Positions 26,400-34,262 of a DNA stretch of 61,011 nucleotides are shown piece after piece (positions within the stretch are counted from its first letter, which is position 1; every line of letters starts with the position of its first letter). The translations under genes and the position numbers were made by a program. The notes beneath the pieces were generated by a model. The model saw only the letters and a program-made list of their open reading frames with translations, had not been told where the DNA came from and made no database searches. This DNA comes from JAISGQ01 sp045604945 (lineage in GTDB: Bacteria > Bacillota > Clostridia > Oscillospirales > Acutalibacteraceae), in NCBI GenBank assembly GCA_045604945.1, contig JAZUPA010000039.1, positions 1-61,011 on the forward strand, given 5' to 3'.

Positions 26400-26876
26400 A
26401 TGGATGGGGTAAGAGAAGCGGCTGTTTGTATATGTGTGTGCTGCATACTGTGCGGGACAGTAAAAATGCTGGTGCCGTCAACCTCCTTTGACAGGATGAT
26501 AAAGCTTGCAATAGCCGCATTTATTGTCTGCTCTGCTGCGATTCCCATACAGGAAGCGGTAAAAAATATCAAGCTGCCGTCGGTGTCGGCGGCAGCGGTG
26601 GAGGAGAGTGAAAGGATGGAAGAAGCAGTAATATCGTTTTCAGGCAGGGTGCTTGAGAGGGTTGTGAGCGGACAGATAGAAAGTTCGCTGCAGTCAGAGA
26701 ATGTCGAAGCTGAGAATATCAGGGTATACATGGATATATTGCAGGATGGCAGCATATCTATATCTCAGGTGGAGGTTACCCTGTCGCAGAAAGACTATGA
26801 AAAGCGCGCTGTACTGTCACAGACGGTCTACAGCCGCACAGGAGTCAGAGCGAATTTCATAACGGAGGAAGAGTGA
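26400..26876 (+). CDS. spoIIIAF: Stage III sporulation protein AF
   Basis: A 158-residue protein: two N-terminal membrane helices, then a soluble ring-building-motif-like domain ending in SRTGVRANFITEEE. Starts three bases after spoIIIAE and overlaps spoIIIAG by one base. Confidence 0.9.
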   Translation: MDGVREAAVCICVCCILCGTVKMLVPSTSFDRMIKLAIAAFIVCSAAIPIQEAVKNIKLPSVSAAAVEESERMEEAVISFSGRVLERVVSGQIESSLQSENVEAENIRVYMDILQDGSISISQVEVTLSQKDYEKRAVLSQTVYSRTGVRANFITEEE

Positions 26877-27439
26877 TGGATGGAATAAAAGAAAAGATAG
26901 GAGAGCTTATCAGAAAGGAAAACCGCGCAAAGCTGGTGGTGGCTATCGGGATTCTGATACTTGTGCTGATTCTGTTGTCGGAGCCGAGCGCATCCTGCAC
27001 AAAAAAGGAGGACACAATTCCCGATACGGGATTTGACTGTGAAGCATATGCAAAATCTGTTGAAGCGCAGCTGTGTGAGCTTATAGGCTCCATAGACGGC
27101 GCAGGCAGGGTGAAGGTGCTTGTAACGCTGAAAAACAGCGAAGAGTACATATATGCAAGCGATTCGAAGCTCAACAGCGACTCGTCGGAGGAGCGTGAAA
27201 CTGACGGCAGTACCAGTACAGATATGAGAAACGACAGCGAGGAATCGGTGATAATAGTAGACGGAGAAAAGGGAAGGGAAGCGTTGATCAGAACCATGCT
27301 TCTGCCGACAATCGGAGGCGTGGTGGTAGTCTGCGAAGGTGCAGATAATGAAGCGGTAAGAAGCAGAATAACCGAAGCGGTAACAACCGCCCTGGGGATA
27401 TCCTCAAGGCGTGTATATGTAACAAAATTAACAGATTGA
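26876..27439 (+). CDS. spoIIIAG: Stage III sporulation protein AG
   Basis: A 187-residue single-pass protein with a membrane helix at ~20-40 (LVVAIGILILVLILLS) and an extracellular ring-forming domain (EAQLCELIGSIDGAGRVKVLVTLKN... to ISSRRVYVTKL). SpoIIIAG homologues form a large ring in the intermembrane space. ATG 26876 is preferred over the in-frame GTG three bases earlier, because GGAGGA is better spaced. Confidence 0.93.
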   Translation: MDGIKEKIGELIRKENRAKLVVAIGILILVLILLSEPSASCTKKEDTIPDTGFDCEAYAKSVEAQLCELIGSIDGAGRVKVLVTLKNSEEYIYASDSKLNSDSSEERETDGSTSTDMRNDSEESVIIVDGEKGREALIRTMLLPTIGGVVVVCEGADNEAVRSRITEAVTTALGISSRRVYVTKLTD

Positions 27440-27455
27440 CAGGAGGAAACAGAAA

Positions 27456-28037
27456 ATGATCAAAAACAGAAAAAGAGGAATACTTATAGCAGGACTTGTG
27501 CTGGCACTTGGCACAGCGGTATATCTCAACTGGCAGTTTGCCCCCAGCGAGGATTATATCCAGTCGGGTCAGCCCGTATCCGATGAGGCAATGCTTGGGG
27601 AAGCACTTCTTGTGTCAGCACAGAGCAGCGAAAAGCTGTCAGAAAGCGACGCGGTAACGGTCTCTGTTGAGCGGGAATATTTCACAATGGCATACAGTGA
27701 GAGAGAAAACGCCAGAGAAGAGTCCCTCGGACTGCTGGAAGAGATTATCAGCGATGCTTCAATGACCAATGCAGATAAAACCGCGGCAGTAAATAAAAGC
27801 GCAGAAATCGCCGCACAGATACAGATGGAAAATTCCATAGAGACCCTTGTCAAGGCAAAGGGTTTTGAGGATTGCATTGCCGTCGTGGGCGAATCTCAGG
27901 TCAGTGTAATTGTAAGCAATACAATGGAGCTTACTTCCTCGGAGGTTTCAATGATAACCGATATAGTCATGACGCAGACCTCAATGCCTGCATCGGCAAT
28001 CAGCATTATTCAGCCGAAACTTGAAAACAGAGCATAA
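27456..28037 (+). CDS. spoIIIAH: Stage III sporulation protein AH
   Basis: A 193-residue membrane-anchored protein (KRGILIAGLVLALGTAVYLNW) whose C-terminal domain (~90-190) interacts with SpoIIQ across the septum in Bacillus. Here the outer domain contains EREYFTMAYSERENAREESLGLL, a family landmark. AGGAGG precedes the ATG. It is the last gene of the operon, which is complete (AA to AH). Confidence 0.94.
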   Translation: MIKNRKRGILIAGLVLALGTAVYLNWQFAPSEDYIQSGQPVSDEAMLGEALLVSAQSSEKLSESDAVTVSVEREYFTMAYSERENAREESLGLLEEIISDASMTNADKTAAVNKSAEIAAQIQMENSIETLVKAKGFEDCIAVVGESQVSVIVSNTMELTSSEVSMITDIVMTQTSMPASAISIIQPKLENRA

Positions 28038-28045
28038 AGAGAAGC

Positions 28046-28064
28046 GGTGCAGATTTACTGCACC
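28046..28064. terminator. Hairpin between convergent spoIIIAH and kinase genes
   Basis: A 7-bp stem GGTGCAG / CTGCACC with an ATTTA loop, followed on the plus strand by CCTTTC. It is short and lacks a clean U run, so termination is only moderately supported. Confidence 0.45.
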
Positions 28065-28555
28065 CCTTTCAGCTTTTCTATATATTTATCCGCCTCATCC
28101 CGAGAGCTGAAAACTGTAACATTTCGTTCCTTTCCGTATTTATCCAGAAGCTCCATAATCATCGGCAGATTGTTTTGAGGAAAGTTGATAATCCATTCCA
28201 TGAATTCCTTATCAAACTCATTTTCCACCCATGGCATATCCTCGCGCTTTGTACCGATTCTGGCTCTTACGCCGTCAAGGCAGATCTCAACAGGAAGATT
28301 AAAGAGGAAGACAGTATCGCAGGCTGCAAGGCGCATTTCGAGAGTGCGCCTGTAATTGCCGTCAATTATCCATTCTTCCGAAGAAATAATACTTCGTATC
28401 TCTGCATCCAGCTCGTCTTTTGAAATGGTAGTTCTGTCAGGTTTGTGCCATATCAGGTCAAGGTGATGGAGAGGCAGGTTTGTGGCATCGCGGAGCTTTC
28501 GCGAAAAAGTGCTTTTCCCTGAACCTGGAGAGCCTATTACAAGAATTTTTTTCAT
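28055..28555 (-). CDS. P-loop kinase, adenylate-kinase/topology-modulation-like
   Basis: A 166-residue protein with Walker A GSPGSGKST (residues 8-16), a DLIWHKPDRT block and IDGNYRRTLEMRLAACDTVFLFNLP. This pattern matches small nucleoside-kinase-like proteins often annotated as DNA topology modulation (FlaR) proteins. Substrate unknown. Its start overlaps the rRNA methyltransferase stop by four bases, so they are one unit. Confidence 0.75.
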   Translation of the reverse strand: MKKILVIGSPGSGKSTFSRKLRDATNLPLHHLDLIWHKPDRTTISKDELDAEIRSIISSEEWIIDGNYRRTLEMRLAACDTVFLFNLPVEICLDGVRARIGTKREDMPWVENEFDKEFMEWIINFPQNNLPMIMELLDKYGKERNVTVFSSRDEADKYIEKLKGVQ

Positions 28556-29916
28556 CTCAGTGTCCTCAATCCCTTTGGGTATCTGTTTTTAAGCTTTCCG
28601 CCGCTGACCTTGCCAAAGCCCGTGACAATTCCATCGCAGCAGACCGCAGTAAATCCGTTATCGCCATCGCAGGAGATTTCCTCGCCGTGAAGAAAAGCTG
28701 ACAGTTCAGGACTGTCGGGAGAAAGATCGATATATCTTCTGCAGTCCTCCATACGGGCAGCCATAAAAAGACCGTGAGCAGGCTCTATGCGGTTGTTTTT
28801 GATTTCGCCCACAGGAATGCCTGCGCGAATGACACCGTCAAGAGGAACGTCGGGCATCTGTGGGGGAAGCAGATATCCGTTGTTTACGTAAACTGCAAAA
28901 GTACCCTGAGGGATGTCCTTAAAGCAGCTTTCATATGTTTCCCTGAGCATTTTTATCTGAGCGTTTTCTTTTATGGCAGGAGAAAAACACTTGCTTTCCG
29001 TCAGCTCGCCGCTTTTGCGGAGACGTGCCACAAAATGCCCCTCGCCGCCATCCTGAGGATATATTCTCCTGGTCAGAGTGAGGTCGTATCTGTCGCTTAT
29101 ATCAAGACCGCTGCGTCCGAACCGGACAGGGATTTCCTCAAGAGAAAACTCGGGATGACGGTCGAGAAAAGCTATGATATTCTTCTCGTCTTCTTCAGGG
29201 GCAAAGGTACAGGTAGAGTAAACCAGTACACCGCCGTTTTTAAGGCACAGCGCAGCGGAATCCAGAATCTCAGCCTGGCGGACAGCGCAGGCTGCAACAT
29301 TTTCGGGAGACCAGTCGCGAACAGCGTTTTCTTCTTTTCTGAACATTCCCTCACCGGAGCAGGGTGCGTCCACAAGAACTCTGTCAAAAACTGCCCCCGT
29401 TTTTGCTGCAAGGGCATCGGGACGCATGCTGGTTACAACGGCATTTCTTATGCCGCATCTTTCAATGTTGGAAATCAGGATATTGGCTCTCGAGCGGACA
29501 TATTCATTGCTCCATATGCAGCCATCACCGCCGAGACGGGCAGCTATCTGAGTGGTCTTACCTCCCGGGGCGGCACACATATCCAGGATAAATTCTCCCT
29601 TTTGAGGGTCAAGGGCAGTCACAGCGCTCATGGCGCTTGGCTCCTGGGAATAAAAAGCTCCTGCATGGTGGTATGGGGAAGAGCCTGACTTCTCATCTGA
29701 CAAAACTTTGAAGCCTTCCTTTGCGAAGGGGACTTCTTCAAGGGTAAAGCCCAGCTTATATGCAGCGGTAATACTCATTTTAAGAGTATTGATGCGCAAT
29801 CCGCGGGAATGGGGAAGGTCATACTGCGCGGCGAATGTGTCAAACTCATCGCCCAGCAGCCCCTTCATTCTATCGGAAAATTCAATAGGGAGATTCACAT
29901 GCAAACCCCGTTTCAT
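28552..29916 (-). CDS. RsmB/RsmF-type RNA m5C methyltransferase
   Basis: A 454-residue SAM-dependent rRNA cytosine-C5 methyltransferase. Motif I reads CAAPGGKTTQIA; the two catalytic cysteines are in DAPCSGEGMF (motif IV) and STCTFAPEEDE (motif VI). The C-terminal extension (~300-450, ending in GGKLKNRYPKGLR) matches the RsmF/YebU PUA-like tail. The start is uncertain: ATG 29916 has only a weak ribosome site. A target of 16S or 23S rRNA is inferred from family. Confidence 0.88.
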   Translation of the reverse strand: MKRGLHVNLPIEFSDRMKGLLGDEFDTFAAQYDLPHSRGLRINTLKMSITAAYKLGFTLEEVPFAKEGFKVLSDEKSGSSPYHHAGAFYSQEPSAMSAVTALDPQKGEFILDMCAAPGGKTTQIAARLGGDGCIWSNEYVRSRANILISNIERCGIRNAVVTSMRPDALAAKTGAVFDRVLVDAPCSGEGMFRKEENAVRDWSPENVAACAVRQAEILDSAALCLKNGGVLVYSTCTFAPEEDEKNIIAFLDRHPEFSLEEIPVRFGRSGLDISDRYDLTLTRRIYPQDGGEGHFVARLRKSGELTESKCFSPAIKENAQIKMLRETYESCFKDIPQGTFAVYVNNGYLLPPQMPDVPLDGVIRAGIPVGEIKNNRIEPAHGLFMAARMEDCRRYIDLSPDSPELSAFLHGEEISCDGDNGFTAVCCDGIVTGFGKVSGGKLKNRYPKGLRTLR

Positions 29917-29979
29917 AAGTTTTTTCTGAATAAATAATGGAATACAGTGTAATAATAGCACTGAAAGGAGGTGTCCTTC

Positions 29980-30093
29980 ATGTCCAATCAGAAGAACAAC
30001 CAGTCCAATAACAACGGTCAGAACAACAACCAGAATCAGAACCAGCAGAACAACAGCCAGAACAGAAGCGAACAGAACAAGAAGAACAACTGA
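29980..30093 (+). CDS. 37-residue Asn/Gln-rich peptide
   Basis: A complete small reading frame with a near-perfect ribosome site (AAAGGAGGTG, 8 bases before the ATG) and its own terminator. The product begins MSNQKNNQSNNN and ends QNKKNN; 26 of 37 residues are Asn or Gln, with no hydrophobic residue apart from Met1. Composition and size are reminiscent of Gln/Asn-rich gamma-type spore proteins, but no family signature is visible. It is divergent from the methyltransferase gene. Expression and function are unknown. Confidence 0.6.
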   Translation: MSNQKNNQSNNNGQNNNQNQNQQNNSQNRSEQNKKNN

Positions 30094-30107
30094 CAGTTCT
30101 GATCGAT

Positions 30108-30133
30108 ACCCCGATGCATTAATGCATCGGGGT
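30108..30133. terminator. Bidirectional intrinsic terminator
   Basis: A 26-base perfect palindrome, ACCCCGATGCATTA and complement, between the small peptide gene and the convergent acetyltransferase gene. Confidence 0.8.
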
Positions 30134-30137
30134 GTGT

Positions 30138-30578
30138 TTATTCAATAACCTTTTTGAAGTTCAGTTGCTCCTTGTTTTGAACAAAACCGCATTTTTTATA
30201 GAATTCATGAGCTTCTTTGCGTTCTGCCCCCGATACGAGACGAACCCCCTCTGCACCGGTGGATTTTGCCCATTCTTCAATTCTGAAAAGAAGAGCCTTG
30301 CCGATGCCGCAGTTCCTATGGTCGGGAGAAACCGCAATGCCCATGATGTTTTTTATGTGAGGAGCATAGAGAAGATCGTAATCATTTGCGTGAATATAAC
30401 CTACAACAATGCCGTTTATCTCAGCCACAAAGATTTTATCTTTATCCGAGAGCAGAAGAACGGACAGCTTTTTCTTCGTATCGCATATGCTGTATTCATA
30501 TCCCATGGCTATGCGATTAAGATGTGAAATCGCAGGCGCATCGGAAACAGTGCATTCTCTGATAATATAATTATTCAT
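30138..30578 (-). CDS. GNAT-family N-acetyltransferase
   Basis: A 146-residue acetyltransferase. The acetyl-CoA motif A is MGIAVSPDHRNCGIGKALL (~75-93, with the R-x-x-G-x-G/A pattern), and HEFYKKCGF is the usual motif B. Substrate not predictable. Its ATG overlaps the previous gene's stop region by eight bases. Confidence 0.85.
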   Translation of the reverse strand: MNNYIIRECTVSDAPAISHLNRIAMGYEYSICDTKKKLSVLLLSDKDKIFVAEINGIVVGYIHANDYDLLYAPHIKNIMGIAVSPDHRNCGIGKALLFRIEEWAKSTGAEGVRLVSGAERKEAHEFYKKCGFVQNKEQLNFKKVIE

Positions 30579-31146
30579 TAATATCCTCCGACTGATTTAT
30601 GGAATCAACAAAGCTTTCTATCTCACTCTCAAGCAGCGGGAAGGTGTCATCCCTTTCGTTTTTGATGCTTTTAATAAACGCATAAGTAATAAGCAGCCAC
30701 AGAGCGGCAAAGAAAAGGGAAATAATGCCTGCGGCAGAATATGAAATGCTGTCGCCTGCAGCAGAAAAGGCGAGAAACGCGGAAAAAAGTACAAACAAGG
30801 GAAAGAATATAAACAAAGCAAGTCTTATATATAATCCGGAATCGTCAATGAAATCGATTTTAAGCTTTGAGGAGCAACCGCCTGCAGAAGAGATAACAGC
30901 CTTTGCATACCTGTGATGTACAGTCAGATCGGGCAGCCGTCCCGCTGTGAAAGAGATATCCTCTTCCTCAAGTTTTTTATACCTGTAGCAGAAACGGATT
31001 TTGTTCCCGGACATTCTGCCTGTTAATCCCGAAGGCGTAACCGTATGCTCCCGATTCTTTTCTTTCAGCTTTCTTGACAGCTGTCTGCGAAGATCATCAA
31101 TGTCGCAGTTTATCGTGATTTCCCTGCTGTATACGACTCTGACCAT
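30571..31146 (-). CDS. Two-helix membrane protein, function unknown
   Basis: A 191-residue protein. The N-terminal half is soluble (DIDDLRRQLSRKLKEKN, then strand-rich), and two adjacent membrane helices lie at ~105-160 with an intervening AAGDSISYS loop. The C-terminus is acidic (ESEIESFVDSINQSEDINE). I recognise no family. Start chosen at ATG 31146 with GAGGTG upstream; the longer frame lacks a site. Coupled to the downstream acetyltransferase. Confidence 0.6.
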   Translation of the reverse strand: MVRVVYSREITINCDIDDLRRQLSRKLKEKNREHTVTPSGLTGRMSGNKIRFCYRYKKLEEEDISFTAGRLPDLTVHHRYAKAVISSAGGCSSKLKIDFIDDSGLYIRLALFIFFPLFVLFSAFLAFSAAGDSISYSAAGIISLFFAALWLLITYAFIKSIKNERDDTFPLLESEIESFVDSINQSEDINE

Positions 31147-31212
31147 TGTCCGCACCTCAATGTACTTTTTGTACATTATACATCATACATGCTGATATTT
31201 CCACAGAAAAAA

Positions 31213-31241
31213 CTGCTGCCCCGCAAATAACGGAGCAGCAG
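31213..31241 (-). terminator. Intrinsic terminator after the YwaF-like gene
   Basis: On the minus strand an 11-bp stem CTGCTGCTCCG / CGGGGCAGCAG (one mismatch) with a 7-base loop is followed by TTTTTT. Confidence 0.8.
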
Positions 31242-31260
31242 CGAATGATTACTGAGCACT

Positions 31261-32025
31261 CTAGCAGAGAGCCTTCTTTTTATCCTCGTTCTTTCTGATG
31301 ATTGCACATACTGCATAGTACCCGCAATAAACGAGGAAGCAGGTGCCGAATACGCAGAATACAACCATGAAGGGCATGATTTCATCTGTGAGGAAGGGGA
31401 AGATGCTCTCCTCAATAAAGAACCAGTTATAGCCTGCATCATAGACGGTATTGCCGAAAGCCGCCCACACAAGAATGAGCAGAATGGCAACAAGCTCCTT
31501 CCAGATCTTCTTGAATTCCAGTTTCACAGTACCGAAGGCGAGATTCAGAAAGCCCCAGGCGAACAGGAAGCTGTGATAGACAAAGGTCTGGAAAATGACA
31601 TAGCAGAAAGGGGGCTGACCGCCGAGGGCTGTTCCGGGGTAGCACATCCACATAAGCGAAGATGCAATGGAAAGGGTAACGATAACATCCTTTATAGGCT
31701 TGAATCGTGGATTGAACTGAACAAAGGGAACAAAGACCGCCATTATTGTGCATATATTGAAGGGCAGCTTGTAGGCGCTGATTCCGCTGTAGCTGTCGGA
31801 AAGAGGCATAATGAAGAAATCAATAAGATAAAGCCCGATAGTAAGATAAGCATAGATTCTCAGAGTTCTTTCCTTTGCCTTTTCCGACTTGTTGTTAAGA
31901 ATAAATGCAAGAGCAACAGGAATGGCAAAGGTGAAGAAGAGATAGAGGAAATGCCATTGGTCAAACAGGTGGATTTCAAGACTGGAATTGTTTTCGCTGA
32001 ACAGCCATGCAAAAAACTCTTTCAT
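31261..32025 (-). CDS. YwaF/TIGR02206-family membrane protein
   Basis: A 254-residue polytopic membrane protein with about six to seven helices. FDQWHFLYLFF near the N-terminus, LPFNICTIMAVFVPF and QTFVYHSFLFAWG are typical of the TIGR02206 (YwaF) family, whose function is unknown. The 31-residue upstream extension lacks a ribosome site, so ATG 32025 is used. A pair of palindromes lies in the divergent upstream region. Confidence 0.7.
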   Translation of the reverse strand: MKEFFAWLFSENNSSLEIHLFDQWHFLYLFFTFAIPVALAFILNNKSEKAKERTLRIYAYLTIGLYLIDFFIMPLSDSYSGISAYKLPFNICTIMAVFVPFVQFNPRFKPIKDVIVTLSIASSLMWMCYPGTALGGQPPFCYVIFQTFVYHSFLFAWGFLNLAFGTVKLEFKKIWKELVAILLILVWAAFGNTVYDAGYNWFFIEESIFPFLTDEIMPFMVVFCVFGTCFLVYCGYYAVCAIIRKNEDKKKALC

Positions 32026-32096
32026 AAAATACACTCTTTTCAATATCGTTTTTCGGTATGTATGAGTATAAATACTCACAACCTTCACAATACTAT

Positions 32097-32126
32097 CACA
32101 ATTATTGACCGAAAGCAATAATTGTG
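32097..32126. promoter_or_regulatory. Inverted repeat between divergent YwaF-like and zinc-ribbon genes
   Basis: CACAATTATTG (32097-32107) and its perfect complement CAATAATTGTG (32116-32126) flank an 8-base centre. It lies in the 197-base divergent intergenic region, about 70 bases from the YwaF-like start and 97 from the other gene. A second short palindrome, GAGTATAAATACTC, lies at 32064-32077. Operator or stem function is inferred. Confidence 0.4.
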
Positions 32127-32222
32127 TCGAAATTGTAAGCTTATGGGCAGTGCGGCGGATTGCTTGATATTAAAAAATATGATAAAATGTATTTGTCAGA
32201 AAAAGAGAAAGGGGAGTATTAT

Positions 32223-32414
32223 ATGAAAATTATTAGAAATGCAGCGAGGTGCAATATCTGCGGTGATGAGATAGAGTCAAAGACCGTTCATGACTATGTT
32301 GAGTGCAGCTGTGGAGCGTGTGCGGTTGACGGAGGACATGAATATCTGCGCAGGCTTGCAAAAGACAGATCGTGTTTAACGGAACTGTCAGAAGTAACTG
32401 AGGAAGACGATTGA
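32223..32414 (+). CDS. Small zinc-ribbon protein (DUF7695-like)
   Basis: A 63-residue protein with CNICG (10-14) and CSCGAC (28-33) as likely zinc ligands, then VDGGHEYLRRLAKD. The pattern matches the short DUF7695 proteins found in Firmicutes and phages. Start at ATG 32223 behind AAAGGGGAG; the 21-residue extension has no site. Followed by a strong terminator. Confidence 0.7.
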   Translation: MKIIRNAARCNICGDEIESKTVHDYVECSCGACAVDGGHEYLRRLAKDRSCLTELSEVTEEDD

Positions 32415-32432
32415 AAGACGGGATATCATATC

Positions 32433-32466
32433 AAAAACAGCACTGCCTAACTGCAGTGCTGTTTTT
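32433..32466 (+). terminator. Intrinsic terminator
   Basis: A 14-bp stem AAAAACAGCACTGC / GCAGTGCTGTTTTT with a 6-base loop, serving the zinc-ribbon gene and, on the other strand, the lipoprotein gene ending at 32481. Confidence 0.85.
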
Positions 32467-32480
32467 CGCATCAGTGTACA

Positions 32481-33008
32481 TTACGGAATATAAAAGTGCT
32501 CTTCGATGTAAGAATCAAGGTCATCCAGAACATCAAGATCGGTGTCAAGGTAGAATAAGTAACAGATTCTGCAGTTTTCATCGTCAGTGCCGATAAGCAG
32601 TCCCGTTTTGTATGTATCATATTCATAATCAGCGCGGACAAGGTTAATGTCGTAACCGTTGACAGATGCGTCGCAGTCAGATTCAAGGTCTTCATCATCG
32701 GGGGAGAAAAACTCATAATTTGATGAAATGCGGTTCTTCTGAACTGCATATTCTGCTTCATCATAGCTCAAAAATAAGCCCACCGTGTTGGTTTCAAACA
32801 TCAGCACAAAGTCAAAGTTATATGTGATTTCGATGTCGGAATACTCGCCAACTTCCTCGAGTGTGGGCATGTGCTGCTCTGACAGATGTACTTTGCCGAG
32901 ATAGTCGCTGTACTCTTCGAGGTCGGAGGTGTGGTTGTTGTAGGAGATACAGCCTGTGCAGCATAACAGGAGGGACAGGGTCATAAGAATACAGATAAAT
33001 TTTTTCAT
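32481..33008 (-). CDS. Acidic lipoprotein
   Basis: A 175-residue predicted lipoprotein: signal peptide KKFICILMTLSLLLCCTGC with the lipid-attachment Cys at residue 20. The mature part is strongly acidic and Tyr-rich (LEEYSDYLGK, DDEDLESDCD, LDVLDDLDSYIEEH). No family recognised. It is the third in a row of three small lipoprotein genes on this strand but is not a close copy of the other two. Start at ATG 33008 behind AAGGAAG. Confidence 0.7.
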   Translation of the reverse strand: MKKFICILMTLSLLLCCTGCISYNNHTSDLEEYSDYLGKVHLSEQHMPTLEEVGEYSDIEITYNFDFVLMFETNTVGLFLSYDEAEYAVQKNRISSNYEFFSPDDEDLESDCDASVNGYDINLVRADYEYDTYKTGLLIGTDDENCRICYLFYLDTDLDVLDDLDSYIEEHFYIP

Positions 33009-33040
33009 AGAATCATTCTTCCTTTGCATTAATAGTATAA

Positions 33041-33511
33041 TCAGACATCGCTGTGAAAGTAATACAGAATCTGCCCTTCGACATCGAAGTAATAAAGGTC
33101 GTAGAAATCGAACTTGTCGTATGTTCCGTCACCTATAGGCTCTCCATCTTTTGTGTATAAATAGAAGAAGTCGCCCACGGATACGTTGCTTTTGTCAAAA
33201 TCATAATTATCAGTAACTTCATCTTCGGAACCATCTATGCGAGCCTCAAAATTCTCAATGTGCAGCAGTATTTCTTCAATATCATCTGCTGTAACTTCAT
33301 CGAAATACCATGATTTGGAAATCCTCTGAGCAGTAACCGATTCATAGGTGTACTTTGCGTAATCGTCGGAATCCTGAAAACCTCCCGAGGTGTAAAACTC
33401 CCTCGTTTCATACATTGGCAGGGAAGTGATAACAGGGTCAGTAAAGTAATAGCATCCCGAAAGGCAAAGTAACAGAATAAGCGTCGTAACGATCAGTAAA
33501 TTCTTTTTCAT
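33041..33511 (-). CDS. Small lipoprotein, copy B of a tandem pair
   Basis: A 156-residue lipoprotein (signal KKNLLIVTTLILLLCLSGC, Cys at 20) nearly identical to the gene at 33536-34006. The mature part includes SLPMYETREFYTSGG, YTYESVTAQRIS and a C-terminal FYDLYYFDVEGQILYYFHSDV. Differences are scattered substitutions, mostly charge changes. AAGGAGG precedes the ATG. Function unknown; probably surface exposed. Confidence 0.72.
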   Translation of the reverse strand: MKKNLLIVTTLILLLCLSGCYYFTDPVITSLPMYETREFYTSGGFQDSDDYAKYTYESVTAQRISKSWYFDEVTADDIEEILLHIENFEARIDGSEDEVTDNYDFDKSNVSVGDFFYLYTKDGEPIGDGTYDKFDFYDLYYFDVEGQILYYFHSDV

Positions 33512-33535
33512 GTGAAAACCTCCTTATTAATAAAA

Positions 33536-34006
33536 TCAGACATCGCTGTGAAAGTAATACAGAATCTGCCCTTCGATATCGAAGTAGTAAAGGTCGTAGA
33601 AATCGAACTTGTCGTATGTTTCGCCGCCTATAGGCTCTCCGTATTTTGTGTATAAATAGAAGAAGTCGCCCTCAGATACAGTGCTTTTATCAAAATCATA
33701 ATTTTCTTCAACCTCATCGGCACTGCCTTCGACCCGGCCTTCAAAGTTTTCAATGTGCGACAGTATTTCTTCAATATCATCCTCTGTGACTTCATCGAAA
33801 TACCGTGAATCGGAAATTCTCTGAGCGGTTACCGATTCATAGGTGTACTTTGCGTAATCGATGGAATCCTGCCCTCCTCTCGAGGTATAGAACTCCCTGG
33901 TTTCATACATTGGAAGGGAAGTGAGGACAGGGACGGTGAAGTAATAGCATCCCGACAGGCAAAGTAACAGAATAAGCGTCGTAACGATCAGTAAATTCTT
34001 TTTCAT
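33536..34006 (-). CDS. Small lipoprotein, copy A of a tandem pair
   Basis: A 156-residue lipoprotein, the promoter-proximal copy of the duplicated pair (see 33041-33511). Signal peptide and lipobox LSGC are identical to the other copy. The mature part reads SLPMYETREFYTSRGG and ends in the same FHSDV. AAGGGGG precedes the ATG. A consensus-like promoter and a palindrome lie directly upstream, so this gene probably leads a three-lipoprotein transcript. Confidence 0.72.
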   Translation of the reverse strand: MKKNLLIVTTLILLLCLSGCYYFTVPVLTSLPMYETREFYTSRGGQDSIDYAKYTYESVTAQRISDSRYFDEVTEDDIEEILSHIENFEGRVEGSADEVEENYDFDKSTVSEGDFFYLYTKYGEPIGGETYDKFDFYDLYYFDIEGQILYYFHSDV

Positions 34007-34028
34007 GTAAAATCCCCCTTCGATTTGT

Positions 34029-34077
34029 TTGTAGTCACTACAAGCAAGAAAATATCATGGAAAATATTGTTTGTCAA
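34029..34077 (-). promoter_or_regulatory. Promoter and palindromic operator of the lipoprotein genes
   Basis: On the minus strand: TTGACA (34072-34077), 17 bases, TATTTT (34049-34054), followed immediately by a perfect 15-base palindrome, TTGTAGT-N-ACTACAA (34029-34043), in the position of a repressor site overlapping the transcription start. Confidence 0.6.
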
Positions 34078-34161
34078 GCGTTATTTGTTGTTTTTCGATA
34101 ATTGTTTACTGTAAATTAACAAATCGATGGAGCGGCTTTGCACTTTGATGAAATAAAAAAC

Positions 34162-34183
34162 GGATTTGTCTTTTGACAAATCC
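34162..34183. terminator. Bidirectional hairpin
   Basis: GGATTTGTC / GACAAATCC, 9-bp stem with a TTTT loop, flanked by A6 on one side and T7 on the other. No adjacent gene clearly uses it. It lies in the 367-base gap between the lipoproteins and the tRNA, which otherwise holds the hairpin array at 34263-34330 and no convincing gene. Confidence 0.6.
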
Positions 34184-34262
34184 TTTTTTTCGTGAAGACA
34201 ACCCATGATATGGAAGAAGTGTATTTTCAACAATTCAACGATTGAAACAAGTGCAATAAATT

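Larger units (their letters stand above)
33041..34008 (-). repeat. Tandem duplication of a ~470-bp lipoprotein gene
   Basis: Two direct copies, 33041-33513 and 33536-34008, spaced 495 bases start to start. The signal-peptide region and the last ~20 codons are almost identical in DNA; the middle is more diverged. Confidence 0.9.

Noticed and set aside
28774..29688. 304-residue plus-strand frame opposite the rRNA methyltransferase
   Set aside because: Complement of a gene with all catalytic motifs; no ribosome site.
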